The notes below the pieces were generated by a model. That model made no database searches. It saw only the letters and a list, made by a program, of their open reading frames with translations, and was not told where the DNA came from. The position numbers and the translations under genes are program-made. This document shows positions 55,315 through 64,000 of a stretch of 64,000 bases of DNA, piece by piece (position 1 is the stretch's first letter; each line of letters begins with the position of its first letter). The DNA comes from Firmicutes bacterium UBA2530 (GTDB taxonomy: Bacteria; Bacillota; Clostridia; Tissierellales; Sedimentibacteraceae), in NCBI GenBank assembly GCA_002340985.1, contig DDNC01000018.1, positions 112,008 to 176,007 of the forward strand, read 5' to 3'.

Positions 55315-55869
55315 ATGATTTCAGCTATAAGCAGACTGTACCAGATTAAGCCCGGCAGTACGGGCAGCAAGAATACAGCAGTAAGCTTTTCTGCGGCACG
55401 TTATATGACTGCGCTTGCGGCGGCGGAAAAAAGAGGTTCAGTATTTGCTGTGAAAAGAAGTCTGGCAAGGGAAGCTCAAAAAATTAAAAATAGCGGAGGG
55501 GACAGTGCGCAGGCAAAGCGTGCCCTTCAAAAAATTAAATATGTAATGAAAAAAGCCGACGAAAAAATATCCCATTTGGGAAATGAAGAAAGAAAAAAGG
55601 CTGAATTAAAGCGTGCAGAGGATACAGGAAAAAAGGAAGAGGCCAAGAGACTCAAGAAGAATGCCCGCGTACAGAAATATTTCAGAAAGTCAAATGAGCA
55701 TGGAAATATTGTGAGAACTGCTCTTGAAGAGAAGGAAGAAATGAAAAGCTCCGGCATTCAGGAATACGGAGCCGAAGCAGTTGCACCTGCTGTTGCAGGT
55801 ATTCCGTCAGGTGCCGAAATACCTGCCGCCGGAGCGGCAACAGGAGCATCAATAGATATTATGGCTTAG
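55315..55869 (+). CDS. lysine-rich helical protein of unknown function
   Basis: I do not recognise this 184-residue protein. It starts MISAISRLYQIKPG, has a basic helical middle (about 25-145) full of Lys, Glu and Ala, and ends in a low-complexity Ala/Gly/Pro tail. There is no signal peptide or membrane segment. Charged heptads suggest a coiled coil. The upstream SigD-like promoter suggests expression with flagella or motility genes. GGAG precedes the ATG. It is monocistronic between a terminator and a converging gene. Confidence 0.75.
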   Translation: MISAISRLYQIKPGSTGSKNTAVSFSAARYMTALAAAEKRGSVFAVKRSLAREAQKIKNSGGDSAQAKRALQKIKYVMKKADEKISHLGNEERKKAELKRAEDTGKKEEAKRLKKNARVQKYFRKSNEHGNIVRTALEEKEEMKSSGIQEYGAEAVAPAVAGIPSGAEIPAAGAATGASIDIMA

Positions 55870-55875
55870 CTTGGT

Positions 55876-56097
55876 TCAATCTGTATATACGAAGGTTTCC
55901 TCTGCGCCGCATTCAGGGCAGTTTACGGTAACCTCGTAGCTGTACATTGAAAGAACCTTTACGTCGGTACATTGGCTTGCGTTTTCATCCTTGCCCTTGT
56001 ACCTTACTTTTTTTTCGGCTTCAGAGCCTTTTGAATAATAGTAATTATATCTTTTTCCGCAGCTTTCGCATTTGCGTCTGCCTTTGACTGATATCAT
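55876..56097 (-). CDS. small zinc-ribbon protein
   Basis: The 73-residue protein has two cysteine pairs, CESCGKRY near residue 10 and CPECGAEE near residue 60, which should bind one zinc in a ribbon. The region between them is basic and tyrosine-rich. The function is unknown; a nucleic-acid or redox role is possible. AGGATG precedes the ATG at a usable distance. Its stop lies six bases from that of the converging lysine-rich gene. Confidence 0.8.
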   Translation of the reverse strand: MISVKGRRKCESCGKRYNYYYSKGSEAEKKVRYKGKDENASQCTDVKVLSMYSYEVTVNCPECGAEETFVYTD

Positions 56098-56218
56098 TGT
56101 TTCACATCCTAATAATATTTTATCGACTTATACTGCTCTATTTTAAAAACATGGGCAAATAATTGCCCATAACAGTTTAGTATAATTATATACTGAGCCC
56201 GTATTCATTTCAACAATA

Positions 56219-56272
56219 AAATGCACTTCCCATCCTGCATAAATTTATATCGGAATAGAAGTGCATTTATTA
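56219..56272 (-). terminator. probable terminator after the MBL gene
   Basis: On the minus strand AAATGCACTTC (56268-56258) pairs with GAAGTGCATTT (56229-56219), a perfect 11-bp stem with a 28-base loop and T-rich sequence after it. Confidence 0.6.
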
Positions 56273-56282
56273 TTTCCCATAA

Positions 56283-57011
56283 TCACATATTAATTTCAAA
56301 CATGCATGAGGATAATACTATTTCACCGTTATAATGTTCCTGTGCCTGCAGCTTCAAATCCTCTAAGTTCCCGAAATGGGGAAGGTGAGTCAAGATAAGC
56401 ATTTTTGCACTTGCCTTCTCTGCCAGCATTCCTGCCTGAGCGCTGTTCAGATGACCTGCAGCAGTGCCGTCCATGTGAGCATAAAAGCTGCATTCTGTCA
56501 TTAGTACATCCGAGTTTTTGAGAAATTCCGGCAGATCACTGAAATAAGATGTATCCGATGTAAAGGAAAATATTTTGCCGTTACATTTAATTTTTACGCT
56601 GTAAGCATCTACAGGGTGTACGTTCTTTATAAAGCTTATTTCAAAGGGACCTAAATTAAGTACGCTTTTTTCATCATAACTTTTGCCGCAGGTGTATTCG
56701 CCCCAGTTCAGCAGCTTAAAAAATTCGCCTTCCGGGGCATAAATGTTCAATGAGCCGCTTATTTCGCCAAGCTGCGTCTTTATCTGCCTTCCATACTGCA
56801 GCGGGCCGATATCGCAGTAATGGTCATAATGGTAATGGGTTATAAGAACGGCATCCAGTTTTCCCAAATCAATTTTTTTCTGAATAGTGCTCACAACTCC
56901 GCTGCCGCATTCCAGCAGCAGTTTGTATTCATCATGCTCTATAAGGTACCCGGAGGTAGCCTCTCCGGCACGGGGAAAGCCACCCCAGTGCCCGATAATC
57001 GTAATTTTCAT
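56283..57011 (-). CDS. MBL-fold metallo-hydrolase
   Basis: The 242-residue protein has a metallo-beta-lactamase fold of the RNase Z-like group. The metal motif HYHYDH lies in LITHYHYDHYCDIGP, followed by NVHPVDAYSVKI, the Asp of FTSDTSYFSDLP and the final LTHLPHFG. Substrate is unknown; single-domain members include phosphodiesterases. I use the ATG at 57011, with AGGTG upstream, rather than the GTG at 57017. It follows the ABC exporter by only six bases and is probably co-transcribed with it. Confidence 0.92.
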   Translation of the reverse strand: MKITIIGHWGGFPRAGEATSGYLIEHDEYKLLLECGSGVVSTIQKKIDLGKLDAVLITHYHYDHYCDIGPLQYGRQIKTQLGEISGSLNIYAPEGEFFKLLNWGEYTCGKSYDEKSVLNLGPFEISFIKNVHPVDAYSVKIKCNGKIFSFTSDTSYFSDLPEFLKNSDVLMTECSFYAHMDGTAAGHLNSAQAGMLAEKASAKMLILTHLPHFGNLEDLKLQAQEHYNGEIVLSSCMFEINM

Positions 57012-57017
57012 ATTCAC

Positions 57018-58739
57018 CTACGCAATGCTGAATTGGGAGTTATAAAGTTCTGCATAAATTCCGTTTAGATTTATAAGCTCCTCGTGTTTTCCTCTTTCCT
57101 GTATGCCCTTATCCGTTATTACTATAATTTCATCGGAGTTTTTAATTGTGGAGAGCCTGTGGGCAACAACCACAGTAGTTCTGCCCTTTGAAAGCTCTTC
57201 CAGAGAATGCTGAATCATTTGTTCCGTTGCGTTGTCCAGAGCGGATGTTGCCTCATCCAGTATTAATATAGGCGGATTTTTCAAAAATACTCTTGCTATT
57301 GAAATTCTCTGCTTCTGTCCGCCGGACAGCTTAACTCCCCTTTCTCCCACATATGTGTCGTAGCCTTCGGGGAGAGACATTATGAAATCGTGGATATTTG
57401 CCATTTTGGCGGCTTCGATAACTTCTTCCATGGTGGCATCAAATTTCCCGCAGTGGATGTTGTCGGCAATAGTTCCCGTAAACAGAAACACATCCTGCTG
57501 AACTATTCCTATATTTTTCCTCAGTGATCTGCGTGTGAAGTCCTTGATATCAGTATTGTCAATATAAATATTTCCTTCCTCTGTTTCGTAGAAGCGTGGA
57601 ATCAGGTGGCACAGTGTTGTTTTTCCTCCTCCTGAAGGTCCTACGAAGGACACGGTTTTTCCTGCTTCTATGCTGAATGAAATATCCTTCAAAACTTCCT
57701 TGTGGTTGTCATAGGAGAATGAAACATTGTCAAATTTAATTTCGCCCTCCACTGAATCGATATCTCTTGCTCCTGGGTCATCTTGCTCTGTTTCCTTATC
57801 CATAACCTCAATGAAACGTCTGAAGCCCGAAATTCCTGACTGATACTGCTCCACAAAGTTGATGAGCTTTCGTATGGGATTTAAAAAGTTTCCTATATAT
57901 AGTATGAAGGCGGCAAAATCTCCGAAGTTTATCCATCCCTTGAAAAAGAAAATACCGCCTGTGCTGAGCACCAGCAAATTTAGAAAGTCTATTATAAAGG
58001 AGGAGCCCACATGGAATTCGGCCATTACCTTGTATGCCTTTTTCCTTGCATGCTGAAATTTCTTGTTGTTGCTTTCAAACTTTTCAATTTCATTTTCCTT
58101 GTTGCTGAATGCCTTTGAAACTCTTATGCCTGAAATGCTGTTTTCAATTGTTGCATTTACTTCACCGATGGTTTCTCTTGTTTCCATAAAGGAATCAGAC
58201 ATTCTCACCCTGAGCTTCATTGCAAAAAGAACAAGGAAGGGAATCACTGAAAACACTATGAGGGCAAGAGGAAGGTTGATGGTGCTCAATGCTATGAAGG
58301 ATCCTATGAGCATTACAATTGAAACAAACAAATCCTCGGGACCGTGGTGCGCAAGCTCTGATACGTCCATAAGGTCGTTTATGATTCTGGAGGAAAGTGT
58401 TCCGGTCTTGCTGTCATCAAAGAAAACAAAGGGCAGGTCCTGAAGATGCTCGAATATATCCTTTCTCATCCGCGCCTGCATCATTACTCCCATTATGTGA
58501 CCGTAATATGTTATGTAGTAATTCAGACCCACCTTCAGCAGGTAGATTAATCCTAAAATAACCAGCCATGTAATCATAACCTGAAACTGCTGGTTCGGAA
58601 CATATACGTTGATTATGTTTCTCGTTATGAGAGGATAAAATAAATCGCATATGGCTAATGTAAAAGCACAGATCATATCTATGATGAATATTTTTTTAAT
58701 TGGTTTTGGTTTGTAGTACGAAATAAATCTTTTTATCAT
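57018..58739 (-). CDS. ABC transporter, fused permease and ATPase (exporter type)
   Basis: The 573-residue half-transporter has six membrane helices (about 15-310) and a C-terminal ATPase. Walker A is GPSGGGKTT, the signature is LSGGQKQRISIAR and Walker B is ILILDEATSALD. It is the homodimeric MsbA/LmrA/YknU type; the cargo may be a lipid, drug or peptide. It lies between a small membrane protein, four bases upstream, and the MBL hydrolase. AGGAG precedes the ATG at a long spacing, so coupling to the upstream gene is likely. Confidence 0.94.
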   Translation of the reverse strand: MIKRFISYYKPKPIKKIFIIDMICAFTLAICDLFYPLITRNIINVYVPNQQFQVMITWLVILGLIYLLKVGLNYYITYYGHIMGVMMQARMRKDIFEHLQDLPFVFFDDSKTGTLSSRIINDLMDVSELAHHGPEDLFVSIVMLIGSFIALSTINLPLALIVFSVIPFLVLFAMKLRVRMSDSFMETRETIGEVNATIENSISGIRVSKAFSNKENEIEKFESNNKKFQHARKKAYKVMAEFHVGSSFIIDFLNLLVLSTGGIFFFKGWINFGDFAAFILYIGNFLNPIRKLINFVEQYQSGISGFRRFIEVMDKETEQDDPGARDIDSVEGEIKFDNVSFSYDNHKEVLKDISFSIEAGKTVSFVGPSGGGKTTLCHLIPRFYETEEGNIYIDNTDIKDFTRRSLRKNIGIVQQDVFLFTGTIADNIHCGKFDATMEEVIEAAKMANIHDFIMSLPEGYDTYVGERGVKLSGGQKQRISIARVFLKNPPILILDEATSALDNATEQMIQHSLEELSKGRTTVVVAHRLSTIKNSDEIIVITDKGIQERGKHEELINLNGIYAELYNSQFSIA

Positions 58740-58743
58740 GTTG

Positions 58744-59124
58744 TCATTTTTCTCCTGTTTTGAATTTAGAACAAATATGCGCAGTCACAAAGTACAGCGC
58801 AATGGCAGCAAGGTCAAGCAGCAAAATAATGATGATATTGATTTTGACAAAGCTGCAGAATACCGCTGTGGCAGAAAGCACAAGCAGCATAATCGCCGGA
58901 GCGGCAGCAGAAGCTTTTATTTTAAGAAGCTTTTCGGCTAATATGCCTGCACCCCTTGCGTGCAGTATAAAGCTTAAAAGTATTGCCGGCAGGGCATATC
59001 CCATACTTTCTTTAATTACTGAAGAGCCTTGGGAAAAAATGAATATTGCAACTGCAAGCAAAGCATAGCTGAACCATTTTTTCTGCTGCAATTCTTTTAT
59101 TTTTTGTTGGCGCATTTCATACAT
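58744..59124 (-). CDS. small membrane protein of unknown function
   Basis: The 126-residue protein has a basic N-terminus and about four hydrophobic segments, the last near FVKINIIIILLLDLAAIALYF within residues 95-118. I recognise no family. The ATG at 59124 has GAGG upstream, so I reject the longer frame to 59160. It is the first gene of the operon with the ABC exporter and MBL hydrolase, and it may assist the exporter. Confidence 0.8.
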   Translation of the reverse strand: MYEMRQQKIKELQQKKWFSYALLAVAIFIFSQGSSVIKESMGYALPAILLSFILHARGAGILAEKLLKIKASAAAPAIMLLVLSATAVFCSFVKINIIIILLLDLAAIALYFVTAHICSKFKTGEK

Positions 59125-59150
59125 GGCACACCTCATATATAATTTATATA

Positions 59151-59179
59151 ATAATATCACTTATTTAATTCTTTTTCAA
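59151..59179 (-). promoter_or_regulatory. SigA promoter of the ABC exporter operon
   Basis: On the minus strand TTGAAA (59179-59174) and TATTAT (59156-59151) have a 17-bp spacer, 26 bp before the first gene. Confidence 0.55.
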
Positions 59180-59219
59180 CGTACAAAAGGACAATTTTGT
59201 TCCGCTTTGCAATATATTA

Positions 59220-59248
59220 TTGACTTTTTCATAAAATTATGGTACTAC
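59220..59248 (+). promoter_or_regulatory. possible promoter of the Dpp/Opp-type operon
   Basis: TTGACT (59220-59225) and TACTAC (59243-59248) are 17 bp apart. The -10 is poor, so this is tentative. The following 146 bp to the gene show no clear RNA element. Confidence 0.35.
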
Positions 59249-59394
59249 TATAGGGGCTTACGGTGATATTGTTTTTCAAAATTTATTACAGATACAGTAA
59301 TGGTTTGATTATAAAGGCTGAAAAAAGGTAAAATATCAGGTAAGGGTTCAGTAAAAGATATTTTTATAAATTTTATTAACTGAAAGGACATATG

Positions 59395-60906
59395 ATGAAA
59401 AAATCGATAGCAACACTACTTATTGCGGCTGTATTGACTATGCTTTCAATAACGGCATGCACAAATCAGGAAAATACTCCAAAGGGCACAGGCGAAGTCA
59501 AGACAGGCCTTACCATGGGCTACACCACGGAACCGGAAGGTCTCGACCCTCACAGAACTGCTGCAGCTTCCACATTTACGGTTACAAACAACATATATGA
59601 TACACTGGTGGGCGTAACATCCGACTGGCAGATAGTGCCCAGACTGGCTACAGACTGGAAAATGTCAGATAACGGGATGGAAATTACGTTCAATTTAAGA
59701 GACGATGTCAAATTCCACAACGGAAGGCAGATGAATGCAGAGGACGTTGTATTTTCATTTAACAGGCTTAAGGATGCTGAAAGCCCCAGAGCGAGAGATT
59801 ACGAAAATATCAAGGCAGAGGCTGTAGGTGATTATTCCGTAAAATTCACAACGGAAAAGCTTGATGTTGAGCTTCTGAAAAACTTCGCATATCCGTGGGC
59901 GGCAGTTGTACCACAGGAAGCAGTTGAAAATCTCAAGACACAGCCCGTAGGAACAGGTGCATTTACACTGAAGGAATGGATTCCTCAGCAGCATCTTACA
60001 CTCCAGAGAAACGACAATTACTACGGAAACAAAGCGAAGCTGGAAACAATAAAGCTGGTTATCCTGCCCGACGCAACATCCATGATGGCGAGCTTCCAGA
60101 CAGGAAATTTAGATATAATACCTCTGAACGGGGATCAGGTTACAATAGTTGACGGTAATCAGGACTACAAGGTTATTTCTGAACCAATGAATGCCGTACA
60201 GATTATGTCCCTGAATACAAACAACAAAATATTGTCCGACGAAAGAGTGAGAAGGGCAATGGCAATGGCCATAAAAAAGGATGATGTAATAGCGGCAGCC
60301 ATGTTCGGCTATGGCGATGCAATAGGCTCACATCTGCCTCCAACTTCACCGGATTACTATGACGCAAACAGCATCATTGAATACAATCCTGAAAAAGCCA
60401 AGGAGCTTCTGAAGGAAGCAGGCTATGAAAACGGATTTGACATTAAGATGGCTCTGCCGAAAAACTACCAGCTTCACGTGGATGCGGGACAGGTAATAGC
60501 AGACCAGCTGAGCAAAATAGGAATCAATGTTAAAATAGATATAATTGAATGGGGAACATGGCTCAGCGAGGTTTACGGAGCCAAGAATTTTGAGACAACC
60601 GTTGTGGGACATACGGGCAGACTTGATTCATACGCATTTCTGTCAAGATACAAATCCGACAGCAACGATTATATAAGCCTGAGTACAGGCGAGGTTGACG
60701 AGCTTCTGGACAGGTCAAGACAGGAGCTGGACGAAGGCAAGAGAAAAGAAATATATAAAGAAATACAGATTATTCTGGCAAACAAGCTGCCTGCCATTTA
60801 TCTTGAAACACCGCGCACAATGCTTGCTTTGCAGAAAAATGTAGAAGGCATGGGAATATTCCCTCTGGACTTCTATGATTTCAAGGAAGTATATTTTACT
60901 GAATAA
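59395..60906 (+). CDS. Dpp/Opp-type ABC substrate-binding lipoprotein
   Basis: This 503-residue SBP_bac_5 family protein has a lipoprotein signal ending in ITAC (Cys22). The mature part begins GLTMGYTTEPEGLDPHRTAA. LRDDVKFHNGRQMNAEDVVFS is the family signature (NG-x-x-x-x-A-x-D-V). Members bind peptides, glutathione, nickel chelates or opines. The operon with two permeases and two ATPases is complete in type. I prefer the second of two adjacent ATGs, because GGA lies six bases before it. Confidence 0.93.
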   Translation: MKKSIATLLIAAVLTMLSITACTNQENTPKGTGEVKTGLTMGYTTEPEGLDPHRTAAASTFTVTNNIYDTLVGVTSDWQIVPRLATDWKMSDNGMEITFNLRDDVKFHNGRQMNAEDVVFSFNRLKDAESPRARDYENIKAEAVGDYSVKFTTEKLDVELLKNFAYPWAAVVPQEAVENLKTQPVGTGAFTLKEWIPQQHLTLQRNDNYYGNKAKLETIKLVILPDATSMMASFQTGNLDIIPLNGDQVTIVDGNQDYKVISEPMNAVQIMSLNTNNKILSDERVRRAMAMAIKKDDVIAAAMFGYGDAIGSHLPPTSPDYYDANSIIEYNPEKAKELLKEAGYENGFDIKMALPKNYQLHVDAGQVIADQLSKIGINVKIDIIEWGTWLSEVYGAKNFETTVVGHTGRLDSYAFLSRYKSDSNDYISLSTGEVDELLDRSRQELDEGKRKEIYKEIQIILANKLPAIYLETPRTMLALQKNVEGMGIFPLDFYDFKEVYFTE

Positions 60907-60917
60907 TCAGGTGAAGT

Positions 60918-61874
60918 ATGTTAAGATATGTAATAAACAGAGTTAAAAGTTCAATAATTGTACTGCTAATGGTTTCCGTGATTACATTTTTTGTGCTCAT
61001 GATAGTTCCGGGAGACCCGGCGCAATTAATTTTAGGCACAGATGCAACACCTGAGATGATTGCAGACCTTCACAGGGCAATGGGTCTCGACAGACCTGTT
61101 TACCAGCAGTATTTCAGCTGGCTTGTAAATCTGATTAAGCTTGATATGGGAACATCCTATGTGTACGGAAAGTCAGTGACGTCATTGATAGTAAATGCTC
61201 TGCCCGTTACATTGTCGATTGCTGTGTATGCAATGGCTGTGGCAGCTATTTTCGCTTTTGCGGCAGGCATAATTGCGGCAGTCAAAAAAGATAAATTTGC
61301 AGATTATTTTTCAAGAAGCATCATGCAGCTTGGATCAGCCATTCCTTCCTTTTGGATAGGAATGGTTTTTATTGTTTTTTTCGGACTAAGAATGAAAATA
61401 TTTCCCGTGTCCGGCTTTGTCCCTATCAGCAGCGGATTTTCGGGATTTATTAAAAGCATAACACTTCCTGCCATTGTTCTTGCCATAGGTGAGACAGGAA
61501 TGCTGCTGCGCATAGTCAGAAGCTCCATGCTTGATTCATTGAAGCAGGATTACATGGATATGGCAAAAATAAAGGGACTGGGTGCAAGGAAGATATATTT
61601 TAAGTATGCTCTCCGGGGTGCCTTAATTGCTCCTGTTACAATTATGGGAATGCAATTTGCAAAGCTTGCGGGAGGCACGGTGGTGGTTGAAACAATATTC
61701 GCCCTGCCGGGCATAGGAAGGCTTGTATTGAATGCCGTTGAGCATAGAGACGTAATTTTGCTCCAGGGGCTTGTTATGTTCATTACATCAGCCGTTATAG
61801 TTACGTCCCTGCTGACCGACATTGCGGTAATGCTCATAAATCCGAGAATAAAAGCCGCCGAGCGAGGAGAATAA
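60918..61874 (+). CDS. Dpp/Opp-type ABC permease (DppB-like)
   Basis: The 318-residue permease has six helices and begins RYVINRVKSSIIVLLMVSVITFF, typical of DppB/OppB/NikB. PGDPAQLILG is the periplasmic loop, and DYMDMAKIKGLGARKIYFKYALR is the EAA loop that meets the ATPase. It lies 11 bases after the binding protein and three bases before the next permease. The substrate follows that of the binding protein and is unknown. Confidence 0.94.
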   Translation: MLRYVINRVKSSIIVLLMVSVITFFVLMIVPGDPAQLILGTDATPEMIADLHRAMGLDRPVYQQYFSWLVNLIKLDMGTSYVYGKSVTSLIVNALPVTLSIAVYAMAVAAIFAFAAGIIAAVKKDKFADYFSRSIMQLGSAIPSFWIGMVFIVFFGLRMKIFPVSGFVPISSGFSGFIKSITLPAIVLAIGETGMLLRIVRSSMLDSLKQDYMDMAKIKGLGARKIYFKYALRGALIAPVTIMGMQFAKLAGGTVVVETIFALPGIGRLVLNAVEHRDVILLQGLVMFITSAVIVTSLLTDIAVMLINPRIKAAERGE

Positions 61875-61877
61875 CAA

Positions 61878-62699
61878 ATGAAAAGGAATTTAAGCCTTTG
61901 GCTTGGAATAATACTTGTATTGGCAATACTGGCTGTGTGGGCGGTGTCATTTGTGTTCATGCCCTATCCGCCTAATGAAATGAATATGTCACAGCGCTTT
62001 TTAAAGCCTGATGTTAGCTCGGAGCATATTTTGGGAACCGATAATTTCGGTCGCGACATACTCAGCAGGATAATGTACGGTTCAAGAAATGTGCTGCTGG
62101 TAGGGGTTGGCTCTGTCACCCTGGGAGCTGCGGTAGGAATTATATTAGGTGCGTCTGCGGCAATGTACCGGAGGTTTCTCAGTCCTGTCATAATGCGTCT
62201 CATGGACGGACTCATGGCATTTCCGGGTATACTTCTGGCACTTATGCTTGTAACAGTTATAGGCAGAGGAATAAAAGGTTCCGTTATAGCAATAGGTATT
62301 TTTATGGTGCCCGTGTTTTCAAGGCTTGTTTACTCAATGGTTCTGGACGCGGAAAATCTTCTGTATATAAAGGCTGCTAAAAGCTACGGAAGCTCGAACA
62401 TGCTCATATTCAAAAGACACTACATCCCGGCAATGCTGCCGAGGTTAATAACACAGTACAGCTCTTCCATAGGCTCTGCGGTAATGATTGAAACGTCCCT
62501 TTCATTTTTGGGACTGGGGATTCAGCCTCCATTTGCAAGCTGGGGAATGATGCTGAGCGAATCAAGACAGTTTTTCTTAGTGCACCCGTACCTTGCTGTG
62601 GCACCGGGAATCGCAATTATAATAACAATTTTAGGCTTCAATCTCATAGGTGACGGACTGAACGACAGATTGATTCATAGGAGGTCGGGCAATGAATGA
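61878..62699 (+). CDS. Dpp/Opp-type ABC permease (DppC-like)
   Basis: The second permease, 273 residues, has an N-terminal helix, then HILGTDNFGRDILSRIMYGSR, which is the DppC hallmark. LYIKAAKSYGSSNMLIFKRHYIP is its EAA loop. FLGLGIQPPFASWGMML is also characteristic. It pairs with the DppB-like protein. Its stop overlaps the first ATPase gene by eight bases. Confidence 0.95.
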   Translation: MKRNLSLWLGIILVLAILAVWAVSFVFMPYPPNEMNMSQRFLKPDVSSEHILGTDNFGRDILSRIMYGSRNVLLVGVGSVTLGAAVGIILGASAAMYRRFLSPVIMRLMDGLMAFPGILLALMLVTVIGRGIKGSVIAIGIFMVPVFSRLVYSMVLDAENLLYIKAAKSYGSSNMLIFKRHYIPAMLPRLITQYSSSIGSAVMIETSLSFLGLGIQPPFASWGMMLSESRQFFLVHPYLAVAPGIAIIITILGFNLIGDGLNDRLIHRRSGNE

Positions 62700-63651
62700 A
62701 ACAGTGCATATAAAGAACCTGGATATCCGGTCCGGAAGCAGAACTCTTGTGAGCAGTGTAAATTTAAAGGTTGAAGACGGAGAAATTTTTGGGCTGGTGG
62801 GAGAATCGGGTTCCGGAAAAACTCTTACGGCAAAGTCAGCCATAGGCTTGCTGCCTGAAAATCTTGAGCTTTCGGCAGAAGAAATCATAACTGCCGGCAG
62901 TAACATAATTCAAATGTCAAAAAAAGAAAAAAGGCTGCACATAGGCAGGAACACGGGCTACATACCTCAGAATACTGTTTTCTACCTGCATCCCATGATT
63001 AAAATAAAGAACCAGATAGGCGACGGATACATGCACCACATGAAAAAGGGCAGGGACGAGGCGATGAAAAAAGCCTCGGAGCTTTTATCCAAGGTTGGCT
63101 TTGAAAATCCGAAAAATATTCTGAATCTGTATCCGTGGCAGCTGAGCGGTGGAATGAGGCAGAGAGTGAACATAGCCATGGCTCTCATGAATGACCCTAA
63201 GCTTATAATTGCGGATGAACCAACAACGGCCCTTGACTCAACGGTGCAAAAGCAAGTAATGGAGCTTTTCAGAGGCATAAATGAGGAAATGGGCATATCC
63301 GTTCTCCTTATATCCCATGATTTGAGCCTCATAAAAAGATACAGCCGCAGCATGGCGGTTATGTATGCGGGGCAGATTGTTGAATCAGGCAGCACGGAGC
63401 AGGTGTTCAGAGATCCGCGGCATCCATACACACGGATGCTCATCAAAATTATTCCTTCCTTTAAAATAAAGAAAAACGAGCCATTGACGGAAATTCCCGG
63501 CTATGTGCAGGAGGACGGAGGAGACGGCAAAGGCTGTGTGTTTATGAAAAGATGCCCCTACGCAATGGATATATGCGCTGAAATTGTCAAGGAGCATGAG
63601 GAAGACAAACATTATTATAAATGCAATCTGGACAGAGGATTTTATGAGTGA
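62692..63651 (+). CDS. Dpp/Opp-type ABC ATPase (DppD-like)
   Basis: The 319-residue ATPase has Walker A GESGSGKT, the signature LSGGMRQRVNIAM and Walker B LIIADEPTTALD. The C-terminal oligopeptide-transporter domain has the cysteine cluster CVFMKRCPYAMDIC, which in DppD-type proteins binds an iron-sulfur cluster. GGAGG precedes the ATG. Both ends overlap the neighbours by eight bases. Confidence 0.95.
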   Translation: MNETVHIKNLDIRSGSRTLVSSVNLKVEDGEIFGLVGESGSGKTLTAKSAIGLLPENLELSAEEIITAGSNIIQMSKKEKRLHIGRNTGYIPQNTVFYLHPMIKIKNQIGDGYMHHMKKGRDEAMKKASELLSKVGFENPKNILNLYPWQLSGGMRQRVNIAMALMNDPKLIIADEPTTALDSTVQKQVMELFRGINEEMGISVLLISHDLSLIKRYSRSMAVMYAGQIVESGSTEQVFRDPRHPYTRMLIKIIPSFKIKKNEPLTEIPGYVQEDGGDGKGCVFMKRCPYAMDICAEIVKEHEEDKHYYKCNLDRGFYE

Positions 63652-64000
63652 AATAAAAACTGCAATATCAGTTAAAAATATACGCAAGGAATTTGCCGTC
63701 AGAAAGCACTTTTTAACCGGAAGGGTTCAGGAAAAGGTGGTGGCGGTAAAAAGTGCCTCCTTTGATGTGGAGGAAGGAAAAACTCTGGGAATTGTGGGAG
63801 AGTCCGGAAGCGGAAAATCCACCATCGGAGAAATAGCGGGAGGGCTTCAGAAGCAAAGCTTCGGCAAGGTATACTACTACGGAAAGGATACCATGGCCAT
63901 GTCAGGTGATGAATATGAGCAGTTCAGGCGCAGCGTCCAGTTCATATTCCAGGACCCCAAGGGCTCCATGGACCCCAATTATACGGTTGGTGACAATATT
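63644..64000 (+). CDS. Dpp/Opp-type ABC ATPase (DppF-like), cut by window end
   Basis: The ATG at 63644 lies within the end of the preceding ATPase gene (overlap of eight bases). The frame stays open for 119 codons to the window edge. Translation gives SVKNIRKEFAVRKHFLTG, then Walker A GESGSGKST and the Q-loop QFIFQDPKGSMDPNYTVGD, which is typical of DppF/OppF. The signature and Walker B lie beyond the window. It completes the two-ATPase set of this importer. Confidence 0.93.
   Translation, partial: MSEIKTAISVKNIRKEFAVRKHFLTGRVQEKVVAVKSASFDVEEGKTLGIVGESGSGKSTIGEIAGGLQKQSFGKVYYYGKDTMAMSGDEYEQFRRSVQFIFQDPKGSMDPNYTVGDNI

Overview
The window is AT-rich bacterial chromosome with strong Shine-Dalgarno sites (GGAGG), SigA-type promoters (TTGACA/TATAAT), several TTG and GTG starts, T-box and S-box leaders, a SipL-like spore morphogenesis protein and a 4-hydroxyphenylacetate decarboxylase operon. 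Together these point to an anaerobic, endospore-forming Firmicute of class Clostridia (Peptostreptococcaceae, Tissierellia or a relative; the species cannot be fixed from sequence alone). Coding density is high and most of the window is ordinary chromosome. Regions around 25.5-31 kb and 44.3-48.6 kb look accessory.

Layout. 0-4.8 kb: leuACDB on the minus strand behind a leucine T-box. 4.8-6.2 kb: CtpA-type protease. 6.5-11.3 kb: conserved yybS-gdpP-rplI-dnaB operon (c-di-AMP hydrolysis, ribosome, replication). 11.3-25.2 kb: SipL-like spore protein, pyrG with a probable attenuator, O-antigen-ligase-like and DMT membrane proteins, cardiolipin synthase and lipid kinase, mtnN, GIY-YIG, DegV, nitroreductase, a 2-hydroxyacid dehydrogenase, a DUF11-like protein, a glutaredoxin, a possible structured RNA and a DUF1858 protein. 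25.5-31 kb: hpdBCA (p-cresol formation) followed by a YczE-like membrane protein and a Crp/Fnr regulator. 32.3-36.5 kb: a SAM-I riboswitch in front of ybaK-tcdA-metNIQ. 36.5-44.1 kb: DUF4153 protein, GAF/HD-GYP protein, FMN reductase, and a DegV gene next to a PTS EIIC-EAL fusion. 44.1-48.6 kb: tRNA-Ser, a serine recombinase broken by an in-frame TAG, a small probable invertible promoter, then cheW, mcp and a frameshifted HD-GYP gene. 48.9-55.2 kb: GAF-GGDEF protein, CCA-adding enzyme, and a T-box-controlled TrpXYZ-type ABC transporter with two binding proteins. 55.3-64 kb: a possible SigD-dependent small protein, a zinc ribbon, MBL hydrolase and ABC exporter, then a Dpp/Opp operon cut by the window end.

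The most notable system is at 45.11-45.27 kb. Two 17-bp inverted repeats, each built as AAGGT-two bases-ACCTT like a serine-recombinase crossover site, enclose 108 bp holding a near-consensus promoter. As drawn, the promoter faces the adjacent recombinase gene; after inversion it would face cheW-mcp. This is a candidate phase-variable switch for chemosensory and c-di-GMP signalling. Other leads are the 47-codon internal deletion in the first TrpX paralogue, the S-box operon joining methionine uptake to a tRNA-editing and a tRNA-modifying enzyme, the EIIC-EAL fusion, and a SigD-like promoter before an unknown lysine-rich protein.
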